DNA of 64,000 nucleotides. Source: Cardinium endosymbiont of Dermatophagoides farinae (GTDB lineage Bacteria > Bacteroidota > Bacteroidia > Cytophagales > Amoebophilaceae). Made by a program: the position numbers and the translations under genes. The notes beneath the pieces are model-generated. The model searched no databases. It worked only from the letters and a program-made list of their open reading frames with translations, and was not told the DNA's origin. Below, piece by piece: positions 30,572-40,704 of this stretch (position 1 is the stretch's first letter; every line of letters starts with the position of its first letter). Location: positions 806,001 to 870,000 of the forward strand of contig NZ_VMBH01000001.1 in the NCBI RefSeq assembly GCF_007559345.1, in the 5' to 3' direction.

Positions 30572-32214
30572 TTATTGTTTTATATGCTCTTCATGGATTT
30601 CATATGCCCAATTATCTATCATTCTGGTTTCCTCATTGAAGTTTATGCCTAGTAGTATAATGGATTTTTGCCTAAGTAAATAAGGTTTATAATAGCCGTG
30701 TTTGCTTTGATTTGTGCTAAGGCTATTTTTCCGCTGGATTTGTACTTTATTTCTATGATATATATGGCCGTTTTTAATTCTAAAACAATATCTGACCTGC
30801 CTTGACTAGATGGAGATGCGCTATGCATATGCATCGTATGACCTCCTAGAAATCCTAAACCTTGGAGCAACATATGTAAATTGCTGTGGTACTGTTTTTC
30901 TTGTTTGGTATCGATGTAGTATGGAAGTGTGGCAAAAGCTGTATTGATATGATCTATAAAGGTTTCAATGTTTTGATCCGCTAATGCACCTAGGATTCTA
31001 TCACGTTCTTGTATAAAATAATCTTGTATACCCTTTTTTAAACTGGACTGTATACTTTTTTGAAAGGAATCTGCTATTTCCTTATTAGGGAATCTTAAAG
31101 TATATAGACTACTAGACTCATCATAATCATAAATGGTTAAATAGCCCGTTTGGAACATCAACGATTTTAAACTAATCTCATTTCTATTACCTGTATACAT
31201 GAGGTCATCTCTAGTAGCTTGCATCTCAAGATTATCCATATTAAGGTTAAATCTATCAGGATCTGTTAGCATCTGGTTAATAAGTATAGTAGGACTGCCT
31301 GACTCGTACCAGTAGTTTTCTAGTTCTCCAGTATTTAAAAACTTTAATGTAGACCAAGGATTATAGACACTTATGCCATCTCTATGGAATCTATATCCAT
31401 TGTAATGCGTTGTCATACGGCTCATTACTTCTGATGGAGTGACCTTGTTATTTTCTTTTGTACTCCATTTTTTAGCAATATCTTCTAAGTTTTTTGAGAA
31501 TATGGTTACGATTTCTTGCTGGGTATAACCAAACATGGCATTGGCAGATTCATTGATCGTAATATCATCTAAATGATTGGCCCCTGAAAATACATCCGAT
31601 AAACTAAATTTGCTTACGCCAGTGATAAAGGTGAGTTGAAAGTATTCATTGAGTGATTTCAAAGTCATAAAGAAATCTTTCATGACTTTAATATTAGCCT
31701 TTTCTAGGTCAGACCCTTTGGTTAGATGAACTATAGGTGCATCGTATTCGTCTATTAATAATACTATTTTCGATTCATAATCATTTCCTAATTTAGTCAT
31801 ATCTTCAACCAAGTTAGAGAGCTTTGTTTTAAGAACCTGTCCAGTAAGCTTCAACTGGTATATTGAAGCAATCCGTATAAGTAAATCTTCTAAAGATAGT
31901 TGTAATAATTCTGCTGATTCATTGGTCAATCTAGAGTGATCCAGTTTAATGACGGGATATTTCTTCCATCCATATCCATTTTCTGGCCTGCCTATATAGC
32001 AATCTTTAAAAATCTCTTTTTCTCCACTAGCTATAGTAGCCAGTGTATTGATAAACAGTGATTTCCCAAATCTGCGAGGCCGGGCTATGAAAATAGGATT
32101 TCTCTTCTCTATTAACTCTTGCGCATATTTGGTTTTATCTACGTAGTAGCCTGTTTCAATAACTGATGTAACATCTGAATACCCAATAGGCAGTGCATCT
32201 ATCTTACGCATCAT
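30572..32214 (-). pseudogene. AAA-ATPase-like/PD-(D/E)XK protein, second copy, 3' frameshift
   Basis: The main frame (32214-30649) is collinear with the 25.2 kb gene: DALPIGYSDVTSVIETGYYV, ARPRRFGKSLF, VLLIDEYDAP, GRSDIVL and YIIEIKYKSSGK. After IKAN near 30705 one base is missing; the correct C-terminus (GYYKPYLLRQKSIILLGINF, to HIKQ) continues in another frame to 30572. The core motifs are all present, so a shortened protein might still fold. The tra fragments that follow on the same strand show this was a block duplication. Confidence 0.86.
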
Positions 32215-32219
32215 TTTAT

Positions 32220-32430
32220 CTATTTTGATTTCTTTTTCTTTCTCTTTCTCTTACTTTTCCAAGCCAGCCGATCTTGTTCTGCTGCGATAGAAACCCGGCT
32301 GGCTTTAGTTAAAGTAGAAGCCTTCTCTCGTAATTTTACGGCTTTTTCTTTAAGTTTTGTTGAGGCAATGATATTTTTTTGCAGCAAATTATAAGCTGCT
32401 AGCCGTTCATTGACTTTAAGACCCGCTGCT
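32220..32430 (-). pseudogene. C-terminal fragment of the VirB5/TraI-like gene
   Basis: Reads AAGLKVNERLAAYNLLQKNI and then KEKAVKLREKASTL, matching the end of the 24254-25186 protein, with a diverged Lys-rich tail. It directly precedes the second AAA-ATPase gene, the order seen at 25.2 kb. The first two thirds of the gene are gone. Confidence 0.8.
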
Positions 32431-32708
32431 CATCTGTTTTGTAATGGTTTTCCTGCACAGACATATACCTCTCTACCTTTATGCAGTTTAAAGAACTTGG
32501 TTTTGGTTATATCTTTCATAAACTGGGTAGCCATTTTACTTATTTCACTGGCTAAGCCTGAATCAGCTTGATCAGTGATCATATCCAATACTTTATGACT
32601 ATTGTTTTCAATAATCGGATTGACCCCTTCACAGAAGAGACCAGGTAAGCAATCGGTATCGTAACAAGCTAGAGAGACCGGGAAAGTCCGATCTAGATAC
32701 TGGGCCAC
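32430..32708 (-). pseudogene. C-terminal fragment of TraM (VirB10-type)
   Basis: About 92 residues, AQYLDRTFPVSLACYDTDCL and onward to VYVCAGK, nearly identical to the end of TraM at 23418-24257. The N-terminal anchor and linker are missing. A symporter fragment adjoins it at 32710, so the break lies at a recombination junction. Confidence 0.85.
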
Positions 32709-32709
32709 A

Positions 32710-32825
32710 AGGACAAGGCCACATTTTGTAACATTAGAAAAAATAGACTCAATGGCTTAAGACGGTATGAGCTGCTCAATTGAAAATTTTCTTGCTTTTT
32801 TAAACATGATACTATTTCTAAAAAA
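32710..32825 (-). pseudogene. Short symporter fragment
   Basis: About 115 bases identical, except for a few positions, to 1090-1205 inside the left symporter copy (the region encoding KKQENFQLSSSYRLKPLS). It is an isolated piece in a patchwork of fragments next to the right inverted repeat. Confidence 0.8.
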
Positions 32826-32929
32826 GGTGACTGATATCTTAAATAACTATTTGACTTATAGGTCTAATAATGAGAAAATTGAAAATGAGTACCTATCATC
32901 TATAGATGATCTAATGGTTATGGTATCTA

Positions 32930-33083
32930 AGTTACCAAGGATTTGCCTTCTTAGGTCGTCAGTATCATCTTCAAGTTGAAGAACAAGATTTTTATATAGA
33001 CCTGTTATTTTATCATATTAAGCTTCGTTCCTTTATAGTTATAGAGTTAAAATCTGGAGATTTCAAGCCTGAATATGTAGGAA
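32930..33083 (+). pseudogene. DUF1016 nuclease fragment
   Basis: Reads GFAFLGRQYHLQVEEQDFYI followed by IKLRSFIVIELKSGDFKPEY, the catalytic part of the DUF1016 protein at 2933-3973. It ends exactly where the inverted repeat begins (33084). Thus both ends of the 31-kb interval carry DUF1016 sequence near the repeat. Confidence 0.85.
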
Positions 33084-33306
33084 AATTAATATTATGATAA
33101 TCCTTAAAAATTGCTTTCTTTCCGCTACATATAGTAGCCAGTGTATCTATAAACAAAGACTTCCCGAATCTACGAGGCCGGGCTATGAAAATAGGATTTC
33201 TCTTCTCTATTAACTCTTGCGTATATTTGGTTTTATCCACGTAGTAACCTGTTTCAATAACTGATTCAACATTTGAATAACCAATAGGCAGTGCATCTAC
33301 CTGACG
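33084..33306 (-). pseudogene. 5' fragment of an AAA-ATPase-like gene, right copy
   Basis: Mirror copy of the 2031-2273 fragment: ARPRRFGKSLFIDTLATICS followed by KDYHNIN. It is truncated at the repeat edge, where it fuses to unrelated sequence. Confidence 0.82.
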
Positions 33307-33518
33307 AAATCTTAACCCTAACGCTCTGTCGATTCATGCCCGATGGTCCAATTTGTAACCTTTATGGTTATTATTGCCCTCCTTGTCAAGTTTGTATTTA
33401 TACAAACCGGCAAGTCATTTTTAGAAATCATATTGTTTCTAAAAGAAGAAAAAAATTTCAACATTTTTATTAAATTCGCACCTACGAATAGCGTTATTAA
33501 GTTTTTATCTACCTATCT

Positions 33519-35007
33519 ATGATGCTGTATAACATCCCCTTGCTCATGGTATTGGTTTTTTTGTTATTGACCCTATTGGTAGGTTTTTGTGCTAGTCAAA
33601 AAGCAACTTCCTTCCGGGAATATGTTGTGGGTAATAAACGATTTTCTACGGTTACTTTGATGGCCACGTTATTGGCCACCTGTTTTGGAGGAGGGGCGCT
33701 AATAACTAATGTAATACGTGTGCATCATAATGGTCTCTGGTGGATCATCCATATGCTTTTTAGTACCATCAATTTTTGGTTGATTAGTAGATTATCCTTA
33801 CATATGGGGCCCTTCATGCAGGACCTTTCTATTGCAGACACAATAGGTAAGATATATGGCAAATATCCAAGACTTATTACTGCGCTATTTTGTATGGCAT
33901 TTTATATTATTGTTGCCAACATGCAAATCCATGCAATGTCACTAGCCATCAAGATGTGCATAGATTCGATTGACCCACGTATGATTACTATACTTGCAAC
34001 TTTAATTCTTATTATTTATGCTACTTTTGGAGGCATTCGCTCCGTCACCACTACCGATGTATTACAATTTATAACTTTGACCATTATTATTTTTCTGCTT
34101 GCAAAGCTTCTATTTGCAAAAACAGATAAACCTATTTTAGAAATAGTATCATGTTTAAAAAAACAAGAAAATTTTCAATTGAGCAGCTCATACCGTCTTA
34201 AGCCATTGAGTCTATTTTTTCTAATGTTACAAAATGTGGCCTTGTCCTTTGATCTCTTATCGATCCCAAAAGTATATATGTCTTCTAGCCCCATTCAAGC
34301 CAAAAAAGTTTTTTTATATGGTAATTTTTTTGGTATGCTTATATTCTTTGCTATAGTACTGATTGGTCTATTTGTTTTTATAATAAATCCAACCCTACCA
34401 GAAATGGAAGTTTGGGAGTACATAATGGCTAACATTTCACCCACTTTTAAAGGGTGTATTGCCATTGTCTTATTAGCAATGACCATGTCTACAGCTGATT
34501 CGAGTTTACATGCTTGTAGTATCGTAGTGAGTCACGATATGATGGAAATTATACAGGGCACAAAAGGTAGCCCTTCTCATGCTTATCAAATCCGACTGGC
34601 CAAACTAACTGTAATAGCTACAGGCTTATTAGCTATGCTATTAAGCCTTTACTACAAAAATCCATTAGAATTGATTATTTGGGGCATGGCATTGTCTACA
34701 CCTATCATATCTGCTCCTTTTATCTTGGCTATTTTTGGTTTTAGAGGCACTTCTCGTACTGCCTTGATAGGTATGGCCATCAGTGTATTAGCGACTTTGT
34801 CTTGGAATAAATGGATTAAGCCATTAACAAGGAATAGAAGGTGATTTTTATTGCATTATGGCTAACGGCTTAGCCATGATGGCTGCACATTATCTACTAC
34901 CCCAACCAGCTGGTAAAGGGTGGGTTGGGATAAATGATCAATATAAAAGAATGCAACAGCTAATAAGGGCATTTAAAAAATATAAAAAAACTATAGACCT
35001 AGAGTAG
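33519..35007 (+). pseudogene. Sodium/solute symporter (SSS family), frameshifted, right copy
   Basis: The same protein as the left copy. Here the junction that is broken at 566 is intact (ALIGMAISVLATLSWNKWIK), but an extra A near 34829 (AACAAGG for AACAGG) ends the frame at 34844 with LTRNRR. The remaining ~50 residues (CIMANGLAMMAAHYLLPQP, to KKTIDLE) follow in another frame to 35007. Together the two copies define one intact ~505-residue transporter. Confidence 0.88.
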
Positions 35008-35044
35008 TGCCCTATTACCTAATTATGGCAAGGATATAAATTAT

Positions 35045-37318
35045 ATGATAACAAAAGAACAAATCCTGGAAAAGGTAGGGGGAGAGGAATATCTCATCCG
35101 CCACTTGGTTCCTACATTTAATTCAAATGTAAGAAAAAAAATTACAAATCTATATTTTCCGAGAAAGATGATAGACCAAGTATGTCTATTTATAAGGAAA
35201 AAAGGACAGGTACGTTAAAATTTAAATCTTTTAATACGGGTCACCAGGGCGATGCCTTCAGAATGTGGGCTGATTATTATGGATTAGACTGTAGGACGCA
35301 GTTTAAGGAACTTTTAGAACTCATTGACCAAGAGATGTGTCTGGGTTTGAATACTGAAAAGAAATCAAGAGTTATTCTAAAACCTATTTTTCCTAATTCA
35401 CCCACTGTTAAAGACCCTGAAGCATCTTTTCCTTCTCAAACACTTCGTATTGAATACATATCTTGTTTAGAATCTCCTATTTCTAAGTTATATTTAAAAT
35501 ACTGGCTACAGTATGGTATTGACCAATCTGTTTTAGAAAAGTTTGATGTTAAACAAGTAAGTTTTTTATCTTATACCGCTAACTCAGGTCGTTATTTGTC
35601 TTTTAAATATTTTGATAAGCATCAGGTTGTAGCTGCCTATCATGTATCAGGTAGAGTTAAAGTATATATTCCAGAGATATCACCTTCATTTTCTAATGAT
35701 CATTCTTTTAAAGGTCAGAAAAAATCATTTTCGTATAAGAATCAAAATAAAGATGATGTTTTTGGGTTGGTTCAATTACCTGAAGGAAATTTAGACTATA
35801 TACTTCTTACAGCAGGGGAAAAAGATTGCATGAGTGCTTATGCACATGGGTTTAGAAATGTTATTTCTTTGCAGTCGGAGCACCAGATGCCTAGTGAGGA
35901 TCTGTTGAGAGTTTTACGTGGTAAGACTTCCGTACTATTATGTTGTTATGATAATGATGAGGCAGGGAAGAATGCTTCTAAGAAGTTACGAGATTCTTTT
36001 GGTATTGTATCCGTTCAATTGCCAGGAGATGTAAAGGATATAGCGGAATACTTTCAAAGGTATACTACTAATGATTTTCAGATACTTCTAGATTGTGGTG
36101 TACAACAGGTACAATCTGTTACTATAAATTCTATTAATAACAATTATGCTGGAAAATCATGTAATACTAAACGTGGTAAAGTAAAAACCTATTTGAGTAA
36201 TAAATTTAATTTTCGGTTGAATGTAGTTACCCAAGAGCGTGAGATGAGTACTAAACGTAATCCTGGTTTATGGGAAAAAGTTAACATAAATGAACTAAGG
36301 GATAATTTAGATAGGCATGGTTTTGAGTGCTCTTTGGATTTGATTAACTGCATATTAAAATATTTTTTTGTAGAACGTTTTAATCCTATAGAAGCTTATT
36401 TTTTAGCTTTTGAAAGAAATGAATTTGATGGTAGTAAGGATTATATTCGTCAACTGGCGAGTTACGTTCATTTAAAGGATTCTGCTTCTATTAATATTCA
36501 CTATTGGTATACGCATCTTAAGCAGTGGATGATTAGGGCTGTTCGTACTGTTTTTGAACCTGGGAGTATAAATAAACATGCCTTGATTTTATGTTCTGTA
36601 AAAGAAAATATAGGTAAGAGTTATTTTTGTGAGTTTTTGTGCCCTCCTTCTCTTATAAGGTATTATAATGGGAACCCTGTTATTAGTAATGAGAAGGATG
36701 CGCAGAAGTCCCTAATTAGAAACTTTATTATAAACTTAGATGAACTTCATCAGCTTCGTTCTAATGCCCATGTGATCAAGACTTGGTTGTCCCAACGTTA
36801 TGTTAATGTCCGGTTTACCTTACCAAGAAGATGAAATAACCGCCTCTCGTATAGCTTCTTTTTTAGGCAGTACCAATGATGTTGAATTTTTACGATCAGA
36901 TTTAGGTCATAGTAGATGGATTAGTTTTGAAGTAGAGTTTATTGAATATATAGATGATGAAGTAAAATATATTTTAGAGAAATCTTGGGAGCAAGCCTAT
37001 CATTTGTATAAATTAGATGCTGGTAGTGGGGAATTGAGTAAGGAAGAGTTATTAGAACTGACACAAAGATCTGATCAATTTACTACTAAATCTACCGAAA
37101 CTGAGTTGATTACTCAGTATCTTGCTCCATCTACTAAAGAGGTAGGAGAATTCATGACTACAACTGATATTCTTAGGTACTTGCAAGAAATCGTAGGAAG
37201 TAATATTAGACTGAATACTAAGTTAATAGGAAGTGCGTTAAGGGAGATTGGGTTTGAAAGGGTAAAATATTATATGTTAGATAGACGTGGCTATTTTGTC
37301 CAAAAGGTAAATGTCTAA
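35045..37318 (+). pseudogene. VirE/P4-type primase-helicase replication protein, frameshifted
   Basis: It starts MITKEQILEKVGGEEYLIRH and shifts near 35155 into the frame whose FSEKDDRPSMSIYK and FNTGHQGDAFRM are typical of this family. The frame 35182-36834 has a TOPRIM-like segment (LTAGEKDCMSAYAHGFRNVI, then CYDNDEAGKNASKKL) and a helicase domain with P-loop VKENIGKSYF and FIINLDELHQL. An extra G near 36815 moves the C-terminus (GLPYQEDEITASRIASFLGS, then LGHSRWISFEVE) to the frame 36800-37318. Probably the element's replication initiator or primase. Confidence 0.8.
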
Positions 37319-37432
37319 TTTTTAGAAATTGGTATATGGTTGTAATTATTTGCAGATTTTGTGAATTTTTTGTAAAATTATTGGATTGAATATATATAAG
37401 ATGCTATTAATATTCTGAATGGAATTTAATTT

Positions 37433-38275
37433 ATGGTAATTATGATTAAGGTATATAGGAACAGAAGATATTCATTTATTGCATTAACTGGATTATTATT
37501 ATGGTTTTTTAGTTTTTCTTTACAGTCTTGCTCTATTAGAGGAAGAGAGTTGAATATAAATACTATTCCAATTAATCGTTTGCAAAGAAACTTGTCTAGT
37601 CATGTAAATGGATGTATTCCCAGAGAGACAAGGGCTAAGTTTCAAAGGTTGGAAGATGAAGGTTTTCTCGGTCAGACTGCTCCAGATTGTCGTGATATTC
37701 TAACTAATGATGATGTTAGAAAACATTTTATGTTTTTATTCTATCATTGTCTTACATATAAGGAACCTGGACTAATGTTTCGTACTCGAAACGAACGGGA
37801 TGAATTTGTAAATAGTTTTAGAAGACTTCCAGGTAGTGCAGCCTTATTTTGGAAGCCTATACGGGTAGATAGGCCTAACAGTCTTAGGGGACGACCGTGG
37901 ACGGTAGAATTTAGGATAAGAGATCTTTTAGTGGATTTTCGTGATGTTGAGTTGCCTGACCTAAATGAGTCAAGAAATCTGGATGATTCAGGTAATCTGA
38001 ACATAAATAAGTTAACAAATCTGAATGTTGAGGTATTATATCAATTACATAATGTACGACGTAGGCGTGCTCCTCAATACCTCGGTGATACTGTGCAAAT
38101 AGATTATTTATTTAGAGATAATAGTATTACGGTTGAACTACCAGATTATCTTCATTCCCAAAAAACTATGTTGATAGACAATATAATTCGTGTGCCCACA
38201 CCAGAACAGACAGAAGGATTAATAAGGCAACCTGGTACGTACTGGCATGGTAGATATGGGAGAGGTTATGCATAA
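37433..38275 (+). CDS. Putative secreted lipoprotein of unknown function
   Basis: 280 residues; the more likely start is Met4 (37442). The N-terminus IALTGLLLWFFSFSLQSC is a lipoprotein signal ending in Cys. The mature part is charged, has no clear repeats and ends HGRYGRGYA. No known family is recognised. Together with the next gene it forms a pair of small lipoprotein genes after the replication gene, on the same strand. Confidence 0.62.
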   Translation: MVIMIKVYRNRRYSFIALTGLLLWFFSFSLQSCSIRGRELNINTIPINRLQRNLSSHVNGCIPRETRAKFQRLEDEGFLGQTAPDCRDILTNDDVRKHFMFLFYHCLTYKEPGLMFRTRNERDEFVNSFRRLPGSAALFWKPIRVDRPNSLRGRPWTVEFRIRDLLVDFRDVELPDLNESRNLDDSGNLNINKLTNLNVEVLYQLHNVRRRRAPQYLGDTVQIDYLFRDNSITVELPDYLHSQKTMLIDNIIRVPTPEQTEGLIRQPGTYWHGRYGRGYA

Positions 38276-38314
38276 TTTTAGAAATCAAATACAAACCCTA
38301 TAATAATTCATATT

Positions 38315-39040
38315 ATGTTAAGTAGAAAAAATATATACACTATATTATTTATATGTGTCACACATTTGGGATGTATGTCAAACTATTCTAACGAAATGTA
38401 CAAACAAAAAGGAGATGATTCAAGTTTTAAGTTCAGTTCTAAAACGGAAGGTATACATACATTTGGTGGTGAAGGCAGTAATGTTGAGGTTATGAATGAA
38501 TCTGAAGAAGAAAAATGTTCTGAAGATGATCTTTCTTGTAAAGTAAATAGTTTTTTGGACAAAAATGAACTTGAGTTAGGTTTTGCTATAACTGATGATA
38601 TACTTGATTCAGTACTTATAAACTTATCTATGAATAAGGATAGTTTGAATTCATATGAGTTAAAAGAGTATAGGGAATTTTTAAATAAATACGGATCTAT
38701 ACGTGATACGGCATTCGATATATATCAATGTGAAATTCAAGAGGATGAAGAGTTGGATGATAAAATTCGAAAAAGTAATATAGAAGAAAAAGTTAAAAAA
38801 ATAACATCAACTCAAATTTCATTTCATCGTTCTATTAAGAAACGAGGAAGAAATGAAAAAAATTATTGGTTAATAGCTAAAGATCGAGATACTCAATATT
38901 GTATAAATTTAGAAAAAAATTCTAATTTAGGACATGTATCTTATGTAGATAGTTCTGGTAACTTTGTAAATTTTGCTAAATATTTTTCAGAGTTTTTAGA
39001 TAAAATTTTTAAAAAGTATGAAAAAAGTATTCAAAAATAA
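38315..39040 (+). CDS. Putative lipoprotein, helical, unknown function
   Basis: 241 residues. IYTILFICVTHLGC is a lipoprotein signal (LGC). The rest is highly charged with long predicted helices (EELDDKIRKSNIEEKVKKIT) and a C-terminal acidic/basic segment. No family is recognised. Its codon use is very AT-rich, like the 37.4 kb gene. It could be a surface or host-directed protein, but this is only inference from the signal and context. Confidence 0.58.
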   Translation: MLSRKNIYTILFICVTHLGCMSNYSNEMYKQKGDDSSFKFSSKTEGIHTFGGEGSNVEVMNESEEEKCSEDDLSCKVNSFLDKNELELGFAITDDILDSVLINLSMNKDSLNSYELKEYREFLNKYGSIRDTAFDIYQCEIQEDEELDDKIRKSNIEEKVKKITSTQISFHRSIKKRGRNEKNYWLIAKDRDTQYCINLEKNSNLGHVSYVDSSGNFVNFAKYFSEFLDKIFKKYEKSIQK

Positions 39041-39264
39041 GTGTTTCTGTTCAGATTACACGATATTATTCCTTAAACCATAAGCTTCAACTTTAGGGTT
39101 TCTGTTTAGAAATTTGGCAAAAAACTTTTTTATAGTTTTTTATTAAAAATTAGATATTTGTATAAATTTTTTCGTGACAACATGCAGAAAAATTAATTTT
39201 CTGCACGTTTTATCCACAGTGGTAAACAAAAATAATTCGTATCCGTTGGCGACTATGGTTTTTA

Positions 39265-39480
39265 GGTGATTATATTTTTGAGCTTTTGTAAACAATTTAG
39301 TTTTTGTTTCTTCCAATTTAGGTATAAAAAGATAACGCATTCTAGGAATCTATTTCCTCTTTCGGATTACGTAAAGTAGTAATTTTTACGGTATACGACG
39401 TAGTGCCTGATTTGTCTTTCAGAAAGGTTATTGGTCAAAGGAATATTTATAGAATCCTGAAAAATTTCCATAACATAGGC
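39265..39480 (-). pseudogene. IS66-family transposase C-terminal fragment
   Basis: Minus-strand frame reads IPLTNNLSERQIRHYVVYRK, a stop where the family has Gln, then SERGNRFLECV and LYLNWKKQK. NN-x-(S/A)ER-x-IR followed by RK-x-x-x-F and SERG is the C-terminal signature of IS66 transposases. Everything upstream of YVMEIFQDS is missing. Confidence 0.75.
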
Positions 39481-39510
39481 TCTGCTCTCATTATATTTCT
39501 AGCTACTCAA

Positions 39511-39753
39511 CTATCCTGGGCAGCACATGGTATCATAGAAATCGCTTTTAAGCCATACCAGATCCCCTTCCGAAATTTTATAATGCGTCTTAGAAGAGTA
39601 TATAAGGGTATGGGTATTAGGCAAAATCGTGCGTGTAGGGTCGAGCAATGGCGCGGTAGTTTTACCCCCGTTTCCATCGCCCGCCTCGTCAAACGCAGCA
39701 TACAGATTTTCCGTACTACGCTTTCCTGAAAACTTCTTATCATTGCCTATGTC
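39511..39753 (-). other. Open frame of unknown origin between IS66 and intron remnants
   Basis: An 80-codon frame reading KKFSGKRSTENLYAAFDEAG, then GDGNGGKTTAPLLDP and ISEGDLVWLKSDFYD. The composition is protein-like rather than random, but it has no start and no recognised family. It may be the end of a gene interrupted by the group II intron. Confidence 0.3.
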
Positions 39754-39796
39754 CTATCTAATAGTTTTGCTTTCAGAATAAGTCTTACTCCACCTT

Positions 39797-40480
39797 GAAC
39801 TATAAAAACCTTGCTTTAAGACACGACTTGTCAGCTTTAGCTTTGATATATACCCTCCTTCTCAGGTCCTGTAATATTATGGGCGTATTTATCATCATAC
39901 CCTTACCTCCCTTTTTGTCGGAGCAATGTTATCAGTAGGGTGCCTTCGCTCCACATCCATTACGCTGTTTCCTCACTACTATACACCCGTCCGCCATCCT
40001 CTCATCTTTCAGCTCATTTCCTGGTGTTGCCAGTTATAGAGCCTACCCTGCTCCAGGAGTTTTCTTCCTGGGATGAGGAGGACTTCTCCAGTCACTCAGT
40101 ATCTCCTTATGATCATGCTGCCACTAACACCCCGCTCAGGTATTAAGTCGTTTCAGTTAGTTTTCAACTTAATATATTGCCTTCACTATACATTCATTAG
40201 TTCGGCCCTGAGAGTTATTAGCTTTCGAGGCTACCCGTGTGTTCGCTTGCGCTGCGGCCTGATCATTCGCACTTATGCTTTAGATAAGTCTGTCAATAGG
40301 TTTCAGTATTTTGATTTCTCATGATACTGCTATCCAAGCTATAGACTTCTAACTTTTGGTCTAGTAGGACTTTCACCTACCGGAAAATACTAGTCTCTCT
40401 GGACACACAAATACACGCTAAGCGCTTACCACTTAGTGGCATATTCCTCCATAACATGCGCATCTGTAAAATTAAGATAG
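39797..40480 (-). ncRNA. 5' part of a group II intron with truncated maturase
   Basis: On the minus strand the sequence has GGTAGGTGAAAGTCCTACTA, a GTGAAAGTCC motif as found in domain I of bacterial group II introns, then CGCAGCGCAAGCGAACAC and GCCTCGAAAGCTAATAACTC, and GTGGAGCGAAGGCACCCTAC before the reading frame. The frame starts at 39898 with MMINTPIILQDLRRRVYIKA and KADKSC, the start of a group II intron reverse transcriptase/maturase. It is lost after ~28 codons. Domains V/VI are not seen, so the intron is 3' truncated and immobile. The exact 5' end is uncertain. Confidence 0.65.
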
Positions 40481-40529
40481 ATTGCAGTAGTCATTAACCT
40501 ATCATGTCGTACGTTTGTATTAACAAGAT

Positions 40530-40704
40530 AATCTTATTAAAGAGCTGGAATAAAGCCGCTATCATGTTGGTAGTAGATACCGTTTTGGACGTTCCGCTCC
40601 CAGCTCTTTTCATCTTAAAAACTGAATAGTTCGTTGGCCATTCAAGCCCGTGTATGCGACGATAGTTCACAAGATGAATAAATTTAATACAAACATCTAA
40701 TACT
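40530..40704 (+). ncRNA. Candidate bridge RNA region of the IS110 element
   Basis: Noncoding end just upstream of the IS110 transposase. AAAGAGCTGG (from ~40540) pairs with CCCAGCTCTTT (ending ~40613), closing a ~55-base internal loop region. IS110-group elements make a structured guide (bridge) RNA from the noncoding end upstream of the recombinase gene. The position and long stem fit, but loop guides cannot be assigned here. Confidence 0.4.

Larger units (their letters stand above)
33084..35045. repeat. Large inverted repeat, right copy (partner 295-2253)
   Basis: Reverse complement of the left copy, containing the AAA-ATPase 5' fragment, the symporter upstream region and the symporter gene. 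It ends just before the start codon of the VirE-type gene. The enclosed interval (2254-33083) would be inverted by recombination between the copies. Confidence 0.93.

Noticed and set aside
39210-39218. TTATCCACA, a perfect DnaA-box word, as a possible origin
   Set aside because: A single copy inside the IS66 tail with no cluster of further boxes or AT-rich unwinding element attached.
39403-39729. 108-residue plus-strand frame
   Set aside because: It is antisense to the IS66 fragment and the unknown minus-strand frame, which have better protein signals.
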